This document shows positions 1 through 6,488 of a stretch of DNA of 14,069 nt, one piece after another (position 1 is the stretch's first letter; every line of letters starts with the position of its first letter). The stretch lies in contig JAGWHV010000015.1 in NCBI GenBank assembly GCA_028866595.1, forward strand, positions 1-14,069. Direction: 5' to 3'. Both the position numbers and the translations under genes were made by a program. Source of the stretch: Patescibacteria group bacterium. GTDB lineage: Bacteria > Patescibacteriota > Minisyncoccia > Phycocordibacterales > UBA6065. The notes under the pieces were generated by a model. That model worked only from the letters and a program-made list of their open reading frames with translations. It did not search any database and was not told the origin of the DNA.

Positions 1-264
1 GCAGTCGCCCTCGCCGTCAAGATACCTCTCGTCCTTCACGGCGGCTCGGGCAGTTCGGCCGAGGATTTCGTCGGGGCGATCGATGCCGGCGTCGCCATCA
101 TCCACATCAATACCGAGATCCGCGTCGCCTATCGCAAAGCTCTCAAACGCGAGCTCGAGGAGAACGTCGACGAGATCGCCCCGTACAAGATCATGAAGCC
201 CTCCGTCCAGGCGATGCAGGCGGTCATCCTCGAAAAGCTCAAGATATTCAACAAGATGCAATGA
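1..264 (+). CDS. fba: Class II fructose-bisphosphate aldolase family, C-terminal part (5' end outside window)
   Basis: The reading frame is open from base 1 and ends at TGA 262-264, giving 87 residues. The fragment shows LVLHGGSG (residues 10-17), the zinc-ligand His and phosphate-binding glycine loop of class II aldolases, followed by AIIHINTEIRVAYR (about 33-46), the substrate/cation-binding strand. The INTE form resembles the fba/GatY/KbaY branch more than the NIDTD form of E. coli FbaA. The family cleaves fructose-1,6-bisphosphate, or tagatose-1,6-bisphosphate in the GatY/KbaY branch, to dihydroxyacetone phosphate and glyceraldehyde-3-phosphate in the cytoplasm, as part of glycolysis. Its stop overlaps the next gene's start (ATGA), so the two are very probably co-translated. 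The N-terminal two thirds lie outside the window, so substrate choice cannot be judged. Confidence 0.87.
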   Translation, partial: AVALAVKIPLVLHGGSGSSAEDFVGAIDAGVAIIHINTEIRVAYRKALKRELEENVDEIAPYKIMKPSVQAMQAVILEKLKIFNKMQ

Positions 265-1970
265 ACTCGGAGAAAAATTCGATAGAAGCACTCAAAGATT
301 CCTTGAAAGCGGGTTTCAAGGGCGACGTCGACGACTCGGCCGCGGCGCTCGCGACGTACAGCCATGATGCGAGCCTCCTCGAGGTCCGGCCGCGGATCGT
401 GCTTTTTCCAAAAGACGCCGACGATATAAAAACAGTCGTGCGCTTTGTCCATGAGAACAAGGCGAAATATCCCGATCTTTCTATAACCGTCCGCGCGGCT
501 GGCTCTGATATGTCGGGCGGCCCTTTGAATGATTCGATCATCCTCGACGTCACGAAATATATGCGCGGTATCAAAAGCATCACCAAGCACCCGACCCAAA
601 CGGAGATGGACAGCGGGGAAGCGACGGTCCTGCCAGGAATGTTCTATCGCGATTTCGAGCCGGAGGCGGCCAAGCTCGGGCTCCTTTTGCCGTGTTATAC
701 GGCCTCGAAGAATCTCAACACCCTCGGCGGCATGGTCGGCAATAATTCCGCCGGCGAGAAAACTCTCCGCTACGGAAAGACAGAAGATTTCATAAAACAG
801 CTCCGAGTCGTATTCGCCGACGGCAACGAATATGTCGTAAAGCCGCTTTCGAAGGCAGAGCTTGACCGCAAGATCGCCCAGAATGATTTCGAGGCTAGCG
901 TCTATCGCGAGATCTGGGACATAGTCTCGAAAAATTCCGCCGCCCTCGCCAAGGCCAAGCCGCGCGTCTCGAAAAATTCTGCCGGCTATTATCTCTGGAA
1001 TGTCTGGGATGGCCGGACGTTCGACCTTACTAAGCTCATCGTCGGCTCGCAGGGTACGCTCGGCATCGCGACCGAGGTCACGTTCCGGCTTGTGCCGATA
1101 AAGCCGCTTTCCAAGCTCTTCGTCGTATTCATGCCGTCGCTCGACCATTTAGGCGAGATCGTCCGCGACATCGCTGCGTTTCGTCCAGAGAGCTTTGAGT
1201 CGTATGACGACAGCACCATGGCGCTTGCCGTCAAATTCATGCCCGATATGCTCCGGACCATGCATCTCCACAATTTCGCCCGCTTGCTCTGGAGCTTTAG
1301 GCCGGAGGCCTGGATGGCGCTCTCGGGCGGATTTCCGAAGCTCGTCCTCCTCGTCGAATTTTGCGGCAGCGACGCGACGGCGATAGATGCCGAAATCGAC
1401 GCGCTCGAGGCCAAGATCCGTCACTACGGTTTCAAAATGCGCCGAGCCAAGAACGAATTCGACTCGGAGAAATATTGGACGATCAGGCGCGAGAGCTTCA
1501 ATCTCTTGAGGAAGCACGTCAAAGGCCGTCGGACGGCGCCTTTCGTCGACGATATCATCGTGCCGCCCGAAACCATGCCGGAATTTTTGCCGAAAATGCG
1601 CAAGATCCTCGACGAGTACAAGCTCCTCTATACCATCGCCGGTCACGCGGGCAACGGCAATTTCCACATCATCCCGCTCATGGACATGCGCGACCCGGCG
1701 AATGCGCGAGCGATCGACGAAGTCTCCGACAAGGTCTACGATCTCGTGCTCTCGTACGGCGGCTCGATAACCGCCGAGCACAATGACGGTATCATCAGAA
1801 CGCCATATCTCGCCAAGCAGTTCGGCTCGGAGATTGTTGCCCTGTTCAAGCGGGCCAAGGATGCGTTCGATCCGGAGGACATATTCAATCCAGGCAAGAA
1901 AGTGCCCGGCCTCGGACCCGACGCTCCCGGCACGAAGGCGTACATGATGGAGCACCTCGCTCGCTCATAA
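261..1970 (+). CDS. FAD-binding oxidoreductase, GlcD / D-lactate dehydrogenase type
   Basis: This 569-residue protein belongs to the VAO/PCMH flavoprotein superfamily, which oxidises D-2-hydroxy acids such as D-lactate or glycolate. The FAD-binding half shows RAAGSDMSGG (78-87), GGMVGNNSAG (156-165) and VGSQGTLGIATEV (261-273). The C-terminal FAD-oxidase cap has GHAGNGNFHI (461-470, metal/substrate histidines), SITAEHNDGI (502-511, the place of the usual GEHGDG) and FNPGK (542-546). No cysteine-rich Fe-S (CCG) domain follows, so electrons must leave by a separate partner. No signal peptide is evident. The start is fixed by the ATGA overlap with the aldolase gene; no Shine-Dalgarno precedes it. 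Coupling to a glycolytic gene suggests a role in lactate or redox balance (inference). The exact substrate cannot be read from sequence. Confidence 0.85.
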   Translation: MNSEKNSIEALKDSLKAGFKGDVDDSAAALATYSHDASLLEVRPRIVLFPKDADDIKTVVRFVHENKAKYPDLSITVRAAGSDMSGGPLNDSIILDVTKYMRGIKSITKHPTQTEMDSGEATVLPGMFYRDFEPEAAKLGLLLPCYTASKNLNTLGGMVGNNSAGEKTLRYGKTEDFIKQLRVVFADGNEYVVKPLSKAELDRKIAQNDFEASVYREIWDIVSKNSAALAKAKPRVSKNSAGYYLWNVWDGRTFDLTKLIVGSQGTLGIATEVTFRLVPIKPLSKLFVVFMPSLDHLGEIVRDIAAFRPESFESYDDSTMALAVKFMPDMLRTMHLHNFARLLWSFRPEAWMALSGGFPKLVLLVEFCGSDATAIDAEIDALEAKIRHYGFKMRRAKNEFDSEKYWTIRRESFNLLRKHVKGRRTAPFVDDIIVPPETMPEFLPKMRKILDEYKLLYTIAGHAGNGNFHIIPLMDMRDPANARAIDEVSDKVYDLVLSYGGSITAEHNDGIIRTPYLAKQFGSEIVALFKRAKDAFDPEDIFNPGKKVPGLGPDAPGTKAYMMEHLARS

Positions 1971-1983
1971 TGCCGGCGATTTC

Positions 1984-2011
1984 TTGCCTTTTTTCCTGCT
2001 CCGTATATACT
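1984..2011 (+). promoter_or_regulatory. Promoter of the bL25 gene
   Basis: TTGCCT (1984-1989), a 16-nt spacer and TATACT (2006-2011) form a sigma70-like promoter. Only 9 nt separate the -10 box from the ATG at 2021, so transcription should start within about 3 nt of the start codon. The same TTGCYT-type -35 occurs before bL31 and rpsB. Confidence 0.65.
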
Positions 2012-2020
2012 AGGAAACCT

Positions 2021-2704
2021 ATGGCGATAACCCTTAAAGTAGAGAAAAGAGACGCGAAAGCCGACGTGGCCGCCCTCCGCAAGGCGGGCAAGGTTCCTGC
2101 TGTCTTTTATGGCAAGAAAGAGGCTTCGACGCCGATCTCGATCGCTGCTGTCGATTTTATAAAGACATACAAGCAGGCCGGCGAGTCATCCGTCGTCGTC
2201 CTCGAGGGCGATGGCATCGATGTCGAGTCTCTCATTCACGACATCGATCTCCATCCTGTCACCGGCAAGCCTCTTCATGCTGATTTTTATGTCTTCGAAA
2301 AAGGCAAGAAGATCAAAGTCGGCTCGCCGATCGAATTCGTCGGCACATCTCCGGCCATCAAAGAGCTCGGCGGTACGCTCATCAAAGTACTTCACGAGCT
2401 CGAAATCGAGGCTCTCCCTAAAGACTTGCCTCATAAGATCGAGGTAGATATCTCCGCTCTCGTCGATTTCAAGTCGACTATATCGGCGAAAGACATAAAG
2501 CTCCCGGCCGGAGTCGCTCTCGCCGTCAATCCTGACGACATCGTCGCTTCTGTAGCCGAACCGAAAGAAGAGGTCGAGGAAGAGACCGCCCCTGTCGATC
2601 TCGACGCTATCGAAGTCGAGAAGAAGGGCAAAGAGGCCAAAGAAGGCGAAGAGGGCGCGGAGGGCGCCGCCCCGGCCGCCGCCCCCAAGGAGGCGAAGAA
2701 ATAG
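2021..2704 (+). CDS. rplY: 50S ribosomal protein bL25 (CTC form)
   Basis: This 227-residue protein binds 5S rRNA in the large ribosomal subunit. The N-terminal L25 domain (about 2-90) contains LRKAGKVPAVFYG (19-31) and DIDLHPVTGKPLHADFY (74-90), both typical. The C-terminal TL5/CTC beta domain runs from about 95 to 182. A tail from about 183 to 227 is rich in Glu, Ala and Lys and looks disordered, as in many bacterial CTC proteins. I chose ATG 2021 over the in-frame ATG at 1970 because the protein homology starts there and because the promoter -10 box (2006-2011) lies between the two. It is transcribed alone: its own promoter lies just upstream and a terminator follows at 2721. Confidence 0.93.
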   Translation: MAITLKVEKRDAKADVAALRKAGKVPAVFYGKKEASTPISIAAVDFIKTYKQAGESSVVVLEGDGIDVESLIHDIDLHPVTGKPLHADFYVFEKGKKIKVGSPIEFVGTSPAIKELGGTLIKVLHELEIEALPKDLPHKIEVDISALVDFKSTISAKDIKLPAGVALAVNPDDIVASVAEPKEEVEEETAPVDLDAIEVEKKGKEAKEGEEGAEGAAPAAAPKEAKK

Positions 2705-2720
2705 ATTCAGGCAAGAAACG

Positions 2721-2740
2721 GCGCCCTCAAGGGCGCTTTT
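2721..2740 (+). terminator. Rho-independent terminator after bL25
   Basis: GCGCCC (2721-2726), loop TCAA, GGGCGC (2731-2736) and then TTTT form a perfect 6-bp hairpin with a short T tract. The next gene's -10 box begins only 4 nt after the T tract. Confidence 0.8.
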
Positions 2741-2744
2741 GCGT

Positions 2745-2750
2745 TATAAT
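2745..2750 (+). promoter_or_regulatory. -10 box of the transglycosylase gene, leaderless type
   Basis: A perfect TATAAT lies 8 nt before the ATG at 2759. No convincing -35 is visible, because that position falls in the preceding terminator hairpin. The mRNA should begin at or within 2 nt of the start codon. Confidence 0.6.
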
Positions 2751-2758
2751 AGGCCGGT

Positions 2759-4171
2759 ATGCATCGCATAGTCGTCGCTTTTTCCATGTTCTCTCTACTT
2801 GCGGCGCCTTTCGCGTATGTTCCTGCGCCTGTCTTTGCCCAAGTATCGACATCGAACTCGTCGGGCGCAGTGGGCGATGCCCAGGCTTATCAGGACAATC
2901 TCCAGGCCCAGCTTGATCAGGCCGAAAAAGAGCTTCAGGCCCTGAACCAGCAGAGCGATCAGGTCAAATCGCAGAAAGAATCCCTCGAGCGCGATATATC
3001 GCTCCTCAATCTCCAGATCCAATCCTCCGAAGCTCAAATCAAGGTCAAGAACCTCACCATCGACCAGCTGACGAGCGACATCAGCGACAAGCAGTCGACG
3101 GTCGCCGACCTTCAATCAAAGCTCGATCAGAGCTCGCAGTCTCTCGCTAACCTTCTCCGGCTGACGAGCGAGAACGATGCCGAGTCGCTGCCTGTCATCC
3201 TCCTCGGTCAATCGGATTTCTCGGCATTCTTCAGCCAAGTCGACTCATTCGAGACGATACAAAAAGCGCTCTCCGCTTCTATGGAAGACGTCAAGAATTA
3301 CAAGAGCCAAACAGAGACCGAGGAAGCCGCTCTCCAGGATAAGAAGAATCAGGAGCTTGATGCTCGCGAGGCGATCCTCGCCGCCGAGCGCACGATCCAG
3401 CGTAGCAAGGACCAAAAAAATCAGATCCTTACCCAGACTAAGGGCGAGGAATCGGCATACGCGACCCTTATTGCCCAAAAAGAGCAGAAGATAGCCCAAA
3501 TCTCGACTGCTCTCTTCGCTCTGCGCGACACGAATGGCATCCAGTTCGGCCAGGCGCTCCAATACGCGAATGTCGCTTCGCAAAAAACAGGTGTGCGGCC
3601 GGCCTTTATCCTCGCTATTCTCACTCAAGAGTCTGATCTCGGTAAGAATCTTGGCTCGTGCTATCTCCGCAACTATGACACCGGCGACGGCGTGAGCGTG
3701 ACGACGGGCGCTGACAGGCCGCGGACGATGGCGCCAGCGCGCGACGTTCAGCCGTTCCTTGATCTCACGCGGAGCCTCGGTCTCGATCCGCAGCTAGAGC
3801 GCGTCTCGTGCTGGATACCGATGTATTATCACGGCGCGCCGTCGGGCTGGGGAGGCGCCATGGGCCCGGCTCAATTCATCCCGTCGACGTGGGATCTCTT
3901 TGCTAGTCGCATAGAAAACGATCTCGGCGTCGGCCTCGCCAATCCATGGGATCCGCAACAGGCCATCCTCGCTTCGGCCCTGTATCTCTCTGATCTCGGC
4001 GCTGGCACAGAGACGTATGCCGACGAGCAGAACGCCGCCTGCAAATACTATTCCGGCCATGCCTGCTCGTATGGCGTCGGCGCTCCGTACGGACAGCAGG
4101 TCATGGCCAAAGCCGAGAACATCCAGGAATGCATGATCGATCCTATAGAAGGCAAATCGAACGGCTGCTAG
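2759..4171 (+). CDS. Secreted coiled-coil protein with C-terminal lytic murein transglycosylase domain
   Basis: This 470-residue protein starts with a Sec signal peptide (residues 1-27, hydrophobic core about 4-20, probable cleavage after VFA-27). Residues about 42-135 and 165-250 are strongly heptad-like (Gln/Leu/Lys/Glu rich), resembling the CwlO/EnvC class of coiled-coil murein hydrolase regulators. Residues about 260-455 form an MltB/SLT-like lysozyme-fold domain with AILTQES (286-292; Glu291 is the expected catalytic acid), GAMGPAQFIPSTW (366-378) and NPWDPQQAILASALYL (395-410). The predicted activity is cleavage of peptidoglycan glycan strands outside the membrane. Six cysteines (301, 351, 428, 436, 458, 470) all lie in the C-terminal half, compatible with disulfides. 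It is monocistronic. A role in envelope growth or division is inferred from the architecture only. Confidence 0.85.
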   Translation: MHRIVVAFSMFSLLAAPFAYVPAPVFAQVSTSNSSGAVGDAQAYQDNLQAQLDQAEKELQALNQQSDQVKSQKESLERDISLLNLQIQSSEAQIKVKNLTIDQLTSDISDKQSTVADLQSKLDQSSQSLANLLRLTSENDAESLPVILLGQSDFSAFFSQVDSFETIQKALSASMEDVKNYKSQTETEEAALQDKKNQELDAREAILAAERTIQRSKDQKNQILTQTKGEESAYATLIAQKEQKIAQISTALFALRDTNGIQFGQALQYANVASQKTGVRPAFILAILTQESDLGKNLGSCYLRNYDTGDGVSVTTGADRPRTMAPARDVQPFLDLTRSLGLDPQLERVSCWIPMYYHGAPSGWGGAMGPAQFIPSTWDLFASRIENDLGVGLANPWDPQQAILASALYLSDLGAGTETYADEQNAACKYYSGHACSYGVGAPYGQQVMAKAENIQECMIDPIEGKSNGC

Positions 4172-4182
4172 TCGCCGGGCGT

Positions 4183-4211
4183 TTGCTTTTTCCGGCGCTG
4201 TAAGCTATAGT
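4183..4211 (+). promoter_or_regulatory. Promoter of the bL31 gene
   Basis: TTGCTT (4183-4188), a 17-nt spacer and TATAGT (4206-4211) are followed by 8 nt and the ATG at 4220, so the transcript should be leaderless. The -35 lies inside the loop of a possible 6-bp hairpin, CGCCGG (4173-4178) with CCGGCG (4192-4197). That hairpin has no following T tract and is a doubtful terminator for the upstream gene. Confidence 0.6.
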
Positions 4212-4219
4212 TTCTGCCT

Positions 4220-4474
4220 ATGAAAAAGGATACACAGGCAAAGAACTACCGTCCCGTCATCTTCCTCGACAACTCGTCGAAGGCTCGCTTTTTGATCAAT
4301 TCGACAGTCGCTACGAAGGAGACCGATACATGGGAAGACGGCAAAGAATATCCGCTCTACCAAGTCGAGATCTCATCGGCTTCGCATCCGTTCTATACGG
4401 GTAACGATACCGTCATCGACACTGCTGGTCGCGTAGAGAAATTCAAGGCGCGACAGGCCAAGAAAAAAGCGTAG
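4220..4474 (+). CDS. rpmE2: 50S ribosomal protein bL31, type B (zinc-free)
   Basis: This 84-residue large-subunit protein sits at the intersubunit bridge region of the ribosome. The motifs NYRPVIFLD (9-17), SHPFYTGNDTVIDTAGRVEKF (about 55-75) and a basic tail (KARQAKKKA) match type B L31. There is no CxxC and no cysteine at all, so this is the zinc-independent (C-minus) form. In bacteria with both forms, the zinc-free one replaces the zinc-binding one under zinc starvation; whether a second copy exists here cannot be seen. The start is set by ATG 4220, 8 nt after TATAGT. It is followed by the first palindromic element. Confidence 0.93.
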   Translation: MKKDTQAKNYRPVIFLDNSSKARFLINSTVATKETDTWEDGKEYPLYQVEISSASHPFYTGNDTVIDTAGRVEKFKARQAKKKA

Positions 4475-4477
4475 GTA

Positions 4478-4588
4478 AGAAGGCGAAGATGTTCCTGAGA
4501 AATGCCTTTGGAGGCGCGACGGCGCCGAAACGAGGAAATTTCGTCCACCGAAATTTCCGTGCATTTCGAGGGAACATCCTTGCCTTTT
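4478..4588 (+). repeat. Palindromic intergenic element, copy 1 (E1)
   Basis: E1 has a 75-nt core, 4496-4570, inside self-complementary arms. The inner 8 bp of the arm are perfect (GATGTTCC 4488-4495 with GGAACATC 4571-4578). They extend to 4478/4588 with one A-C mismatch and two G-T wobbles. The core reads TGAG (4496-4499); helix strand AAATG (4500-4504) pairing with CATTT (4562-4566); hairpin GGCGC-GACG-GCGCC (4513-4526); a 10-bp AT-rich hairpin with loop TCCAC (4534-4558); GTG (4559-4561); CGAG (4567-4570). TGAG opposite CGAG gives two adjacent G-A mismatches flanked by pairs. The right arm ends in GCCTTTT, so E1 could also end the bL31 transcript. Copies 2 and 3 share the architecture. Function unknown. 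Confidence 0.85.
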
Positions 4589-4592
4589 GACG

Positions 4593-4598
4593 TATACT
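4593..4598 (+). promoter_or_regulatory. -10 box of prfA, leaderless type
   Basis: TATACT lies 6 nt before the ATG at 4605, directly after element E1. The -35 position falls in E1's right arm and shows no consensus. A TTGCCT at 4580 is too close (7 nt) to serve as its -35. Confidence 0.55.
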
Positions 4599-4604
4599 TA
4601 TTTT

Positions 4605-5588
4605 ATGGACATCGCGAAATATAAAAAGAATCACAAGACGGCCTATCTGGCCGAGATGTATGAGAAGCTCGAGAAAGACGAGGCGGATTTGCGTGCGCTC
4701 GTCGAGGCGGACGCTTCGATGCGCGAGCTCGGCAAGGCCGATATCGAAAATATCGAGCTTCAAAAACGCGATATCGAGCGTCAGATCGAGGCGATAGATA
4801 AAGCCGAAGAAGAGGAGGAAGAGTTCCCGAACGAGATCATCCTCGAGATCAGGGCCGGCGCTGGCGGCGCCGAGGCGGCGCTTTTCGCCGAGGAGCTCGC
4901 TTCCATGTACCGCGCCTATGCCGCCAAGCAGGGCTGGCATGTCGCTGTTCTCGACGAATCTCGCTCCGACGTCGGCGGCTACAAAGAAGTCTCTCTCGAG
5001 ATCCACGGTAAAGACGTCTATAAAAAGCTTCGCTACGAGACAGGCGTCCACCGCGTCCAGCGCGTGCCCGAGACGGAAAAAATGGGCCGCGTCCACACGT
5101 CGACCGTCGCCATCGCGATCTTGCCGATCCGCAAAAAAGTGACGTTCGAGATAAACCCCGCTGACATCGATATGGAATTCTCCCGTGCCGGCGGCAAAGG
5201 CGGCCAGAACGTCAACAAAGTCGAAACGGCCGTCCGTCTCGTCCACAAGCCTACGGGCATGGACGTCCGCGTCACGAGTGAGCGCAGCCAGGCCAAGAAT
5301 CGCGAGAAAGCCATGTCGATGCTCCAGGCCAAGCTTCAGCAGATGAAAGAAGAAGAGGAGGCAGCCAAATTCGCCGCCAATAAAAAGGGCCAGCTCGGCA
5401 CAGGCGCCCGCTCGGAGAAGATCCGCACGTATAATTTTCCCCAGGACCGCATCACCGACCATCGCATCAAGCAGTCTTGGCACCATATCGAGACCGTCCT
5501 TTCTGGCGAAAAACTCGGCGATCTCATAGACACGCTCGCTAACTTCACCGGCGAAGTCTCATCCGGCGGGGAAGAAGACGAGGAATAA
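4605..5588 (+). CDS. prfA: Peptide chain release factor 1 (RF1)
   Basis: This 327-residue factor reads UAA and UAG in the ribosomal A site and triggers hydrolysis of peptidyl-tRNA. It has RAGAGGAE (83-90), the codon-reading tripeptide in RVPETE (Pro155-Glu156-Thr157, the PxT form of RF1 rather than the SPF of RF2), and SRAGGKGGQNVNKVETAVR (193-211) with the catalytic GGQ at 199-201. At 327 residues it is about 30 shorter than the common 355-360, mostly in the N-terminal helical domain. I chose ATG 4605, not the in-frame ATG at 4587, because the -10 box (4593-4598) lies between them. It lies between palindromic elements E1 and E2, so it is probably its own transcription unit. Confidence 0.95.
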   Translation: MDIAKYKKNHKTAYLAEMYEKLEKDEADLRALVEADASMRELGKADIENIELQKRDIERQIEAIDKAEEEEEEFPNEIILEIRAGAGGAEAALFAEELASMYRAYAAKQGWHVAVLDESRSDVGGYKEVSLEIHGKDVYKKLRYETGVHRVQRVPETEKMGRVHTSTVAIAILPIRKKVTFEINPADIDMEFSRAGGKGGQNVNKVETAVRLVHKPTGMDVRVTSERSQAKNREKAMSMLQAKLQQMKEEEEAAKFAANKKGQLGTGARSEKIRTYNFPQDRITDHRIKQSWHHIETVLSGEKLGDLIDTLANFTGEVSSGGEEDEE

Positions 5589-5612
5589 GAAAGTTTGTTA
5601 AGAGATTAAAAT

Positions 5613-5722
5613 GGGCCTCTGGACGATGCCTGAGCGGAGACTTGCGAGCGCGACGGCGCGAGCACGAGGAATTTTCCAGCAGGAAAATATCCGTGCTCCG
5701 CGAAGACATCGTCCGGAGGCCC
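5613..5722 (+). repeat. Palindromic intergenic element, copy 2 (E2)
   Basis: E2 has a 74-nt core, 5631-5704, inside 18-nt arms, 5613-5630 and 5705-5722. The arms pair along their whole length except C5629-A5706, with one G-T wobble, and share no sequence with the arms of E1 or E3. The core reads TGAG (5631-5634); CGGAG (5635-5639) pairing with CTCCG (5696-5700); GCGC-GACG-GCGC (5648-5659); a 10-bp AT-rich hairpin with loop AGCA and one bulged base (5668-5692); GTG (5693-5695); CGAA (5701-5704). TGAG with CGAA gives U-A, G-A, A-G, G-C stacking. It lies 24 nt after the prfA stop and before the rpsB promoter. It may terminate prfA transcription, but no long T tract follows directly. Confidence 0.87.
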
Positions 5723-5727
5723 TATTC

Positions 5728-5756
5728 TTGCCTTTTAAAGTCTTATTTGGTAAGCT
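5728..5756 (+). promoter_or_regulatory. Promoter of rpsB (extended -10)
   Basis: TTGCCT (5728-5733), a 17-nt spacer ending in TGG, and TAAGCT (5751-5756) are followed by 9 nt and the ATG at 5766. The -10 matches the consensus weakly, but the TGn extension, the -35 and the spacing to the ATG agree with the other promoters in this window. Confidence 0.5.
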
Positions 5757-5765
5757 CTCGAGACA

Positions 5766-6488
5766 ATGCCAACCGCAAAAAATAAGGAATCGATGGTCGA
5801 CGCGATGTTCAAAGTAGGGGCTCATTTCGGCCTCTCCAAGTCGCGGCGCCATCCTTCGACCAAGCCATACATATTCGGCACCAAGAACAAGATCGAGATC
5901 TTCGACCTTGAAAAGACGAACGAAGCTCTCGAAAAAGCCAAGGCGTTCGTTGCTTCTGTCGCTGCGGCGGGCAAGCAGGCTCTTTTCGTCGGCGGTAAAA
6001 GCGAGGTCATAGCCGCAGTCAAAGCAGCCGCCGCCAAAGCTGGTCAACAGCCCATGGTCGCCGGCCGCTGGATCGGCGGGACTTTGACAAACTTCGGTCA
6101 GATCAGGAAGCGCATCGAAAAATACGAGAACCGCCTCAAAGAAAAAGAGAAAGGCGAGCTCGCCAAGTACACCAAAAAAGAGCGCCTCCTCATCGACCGC
6201 GAAGTCGCCAAGCTCGAGACTCTGTTCGGCGGCATCGTCTCTATGAGAGAGAAGCCCGGCGTGCTCATCGTCGTCGACCCAAAGAAAGAGTACATCGCTG
6301 TCGAAGAGGCGCGCCAGACAGGCGTCCCTGTCGTCGCTATCGCTTCGTCCGACTGCGACATCAGCCTCGTCGATCATGCTGTTCCGGCGAACGACTCGTC
6401 CGCTGCCTCCTCGGCGTTTTTCCTCGATGAACTCGCTCGTGCATATGCTGAAGCGAAGGTTTTGAAACCAGAGACATCGACGAAATAA
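5766..6488 (+). CDS. rpsB: 30S ribosomal protein uS2
   Basis: This 240-residue small-subunit protein binds near the head-body junction of 16S rRNA. Recognisable segments are GAHFG (18-22), RHPSTKPYIFGTKNKIEIFD (28-47), GRWIGGTLTNF (100-110) and PGVLIVVDPKKEYIAVEEA (about 163-181), in the standard order, with the coiled hairpin at about 115-155. The length is typical. The ATG is preceded by no Shine-Dalgarno but by a close promoter. The rpsB-tsf order is the common bacterial one, but here element E3 and a separate tsf promoter lie between them. The stop codon TAA lies inside E3's left arm. Confidence 0.96.
   Translation: MPTAKNKESMVDAMFKVGAHFGLSKSRRHPSTKPYIFGTKNKIEIFDLEKTNEALEKAKAFVASVAAAGKQALFVGGKSEVIAAVKAAAAKAGQQPMVAGRWIGGTLTNFGQIRKRIEKYENRLKEKEKGELAKYTKKERLLIDREVAKLETLFGGIVSMREKPGVLIVVDPKKEYIAVEEARQTGVPVVAIASSDCDISLVDHAVPANDSSAASSAFFLDELARAYAEAKVLKPETSTK

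Noticed and set aside
262..264. Possible reassignment of UGA, as in some CPR lineages
   Set aside because: TGA ends the aldolase gene exactly at the ATGA overlap and also ends the minus-strand gene inside its terminator. Both fit TGA as a normal stop.
129..1148. Long minus-strand open frame (339 codons) opposite the aldolase and FAD oxidase genes
   Set aside because: The plus-strand frames here carry clear family motifs. The antisense opening follows from biased GC-rich codon use; similar antisense openings exist at 4443-5486, 6576-7904 and 11848-13014. None has recognisable protein features.
4580..4598. TTGCCT read as the -35 of the prfA promoter
   Set aside because: Only 7 nt separate it from TATACT, far below the 16-18 nt required. 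It pairs as part of the E1 outer stem instead.
5611..5817. 68-codon plus-strand frame spanning element E2 and the start of rpsB
   Set aside because: Its first two thirds are the palindromic element and the rpsB promoter. The translation is low in recognisable structure and overlaps rpsB out of frame.
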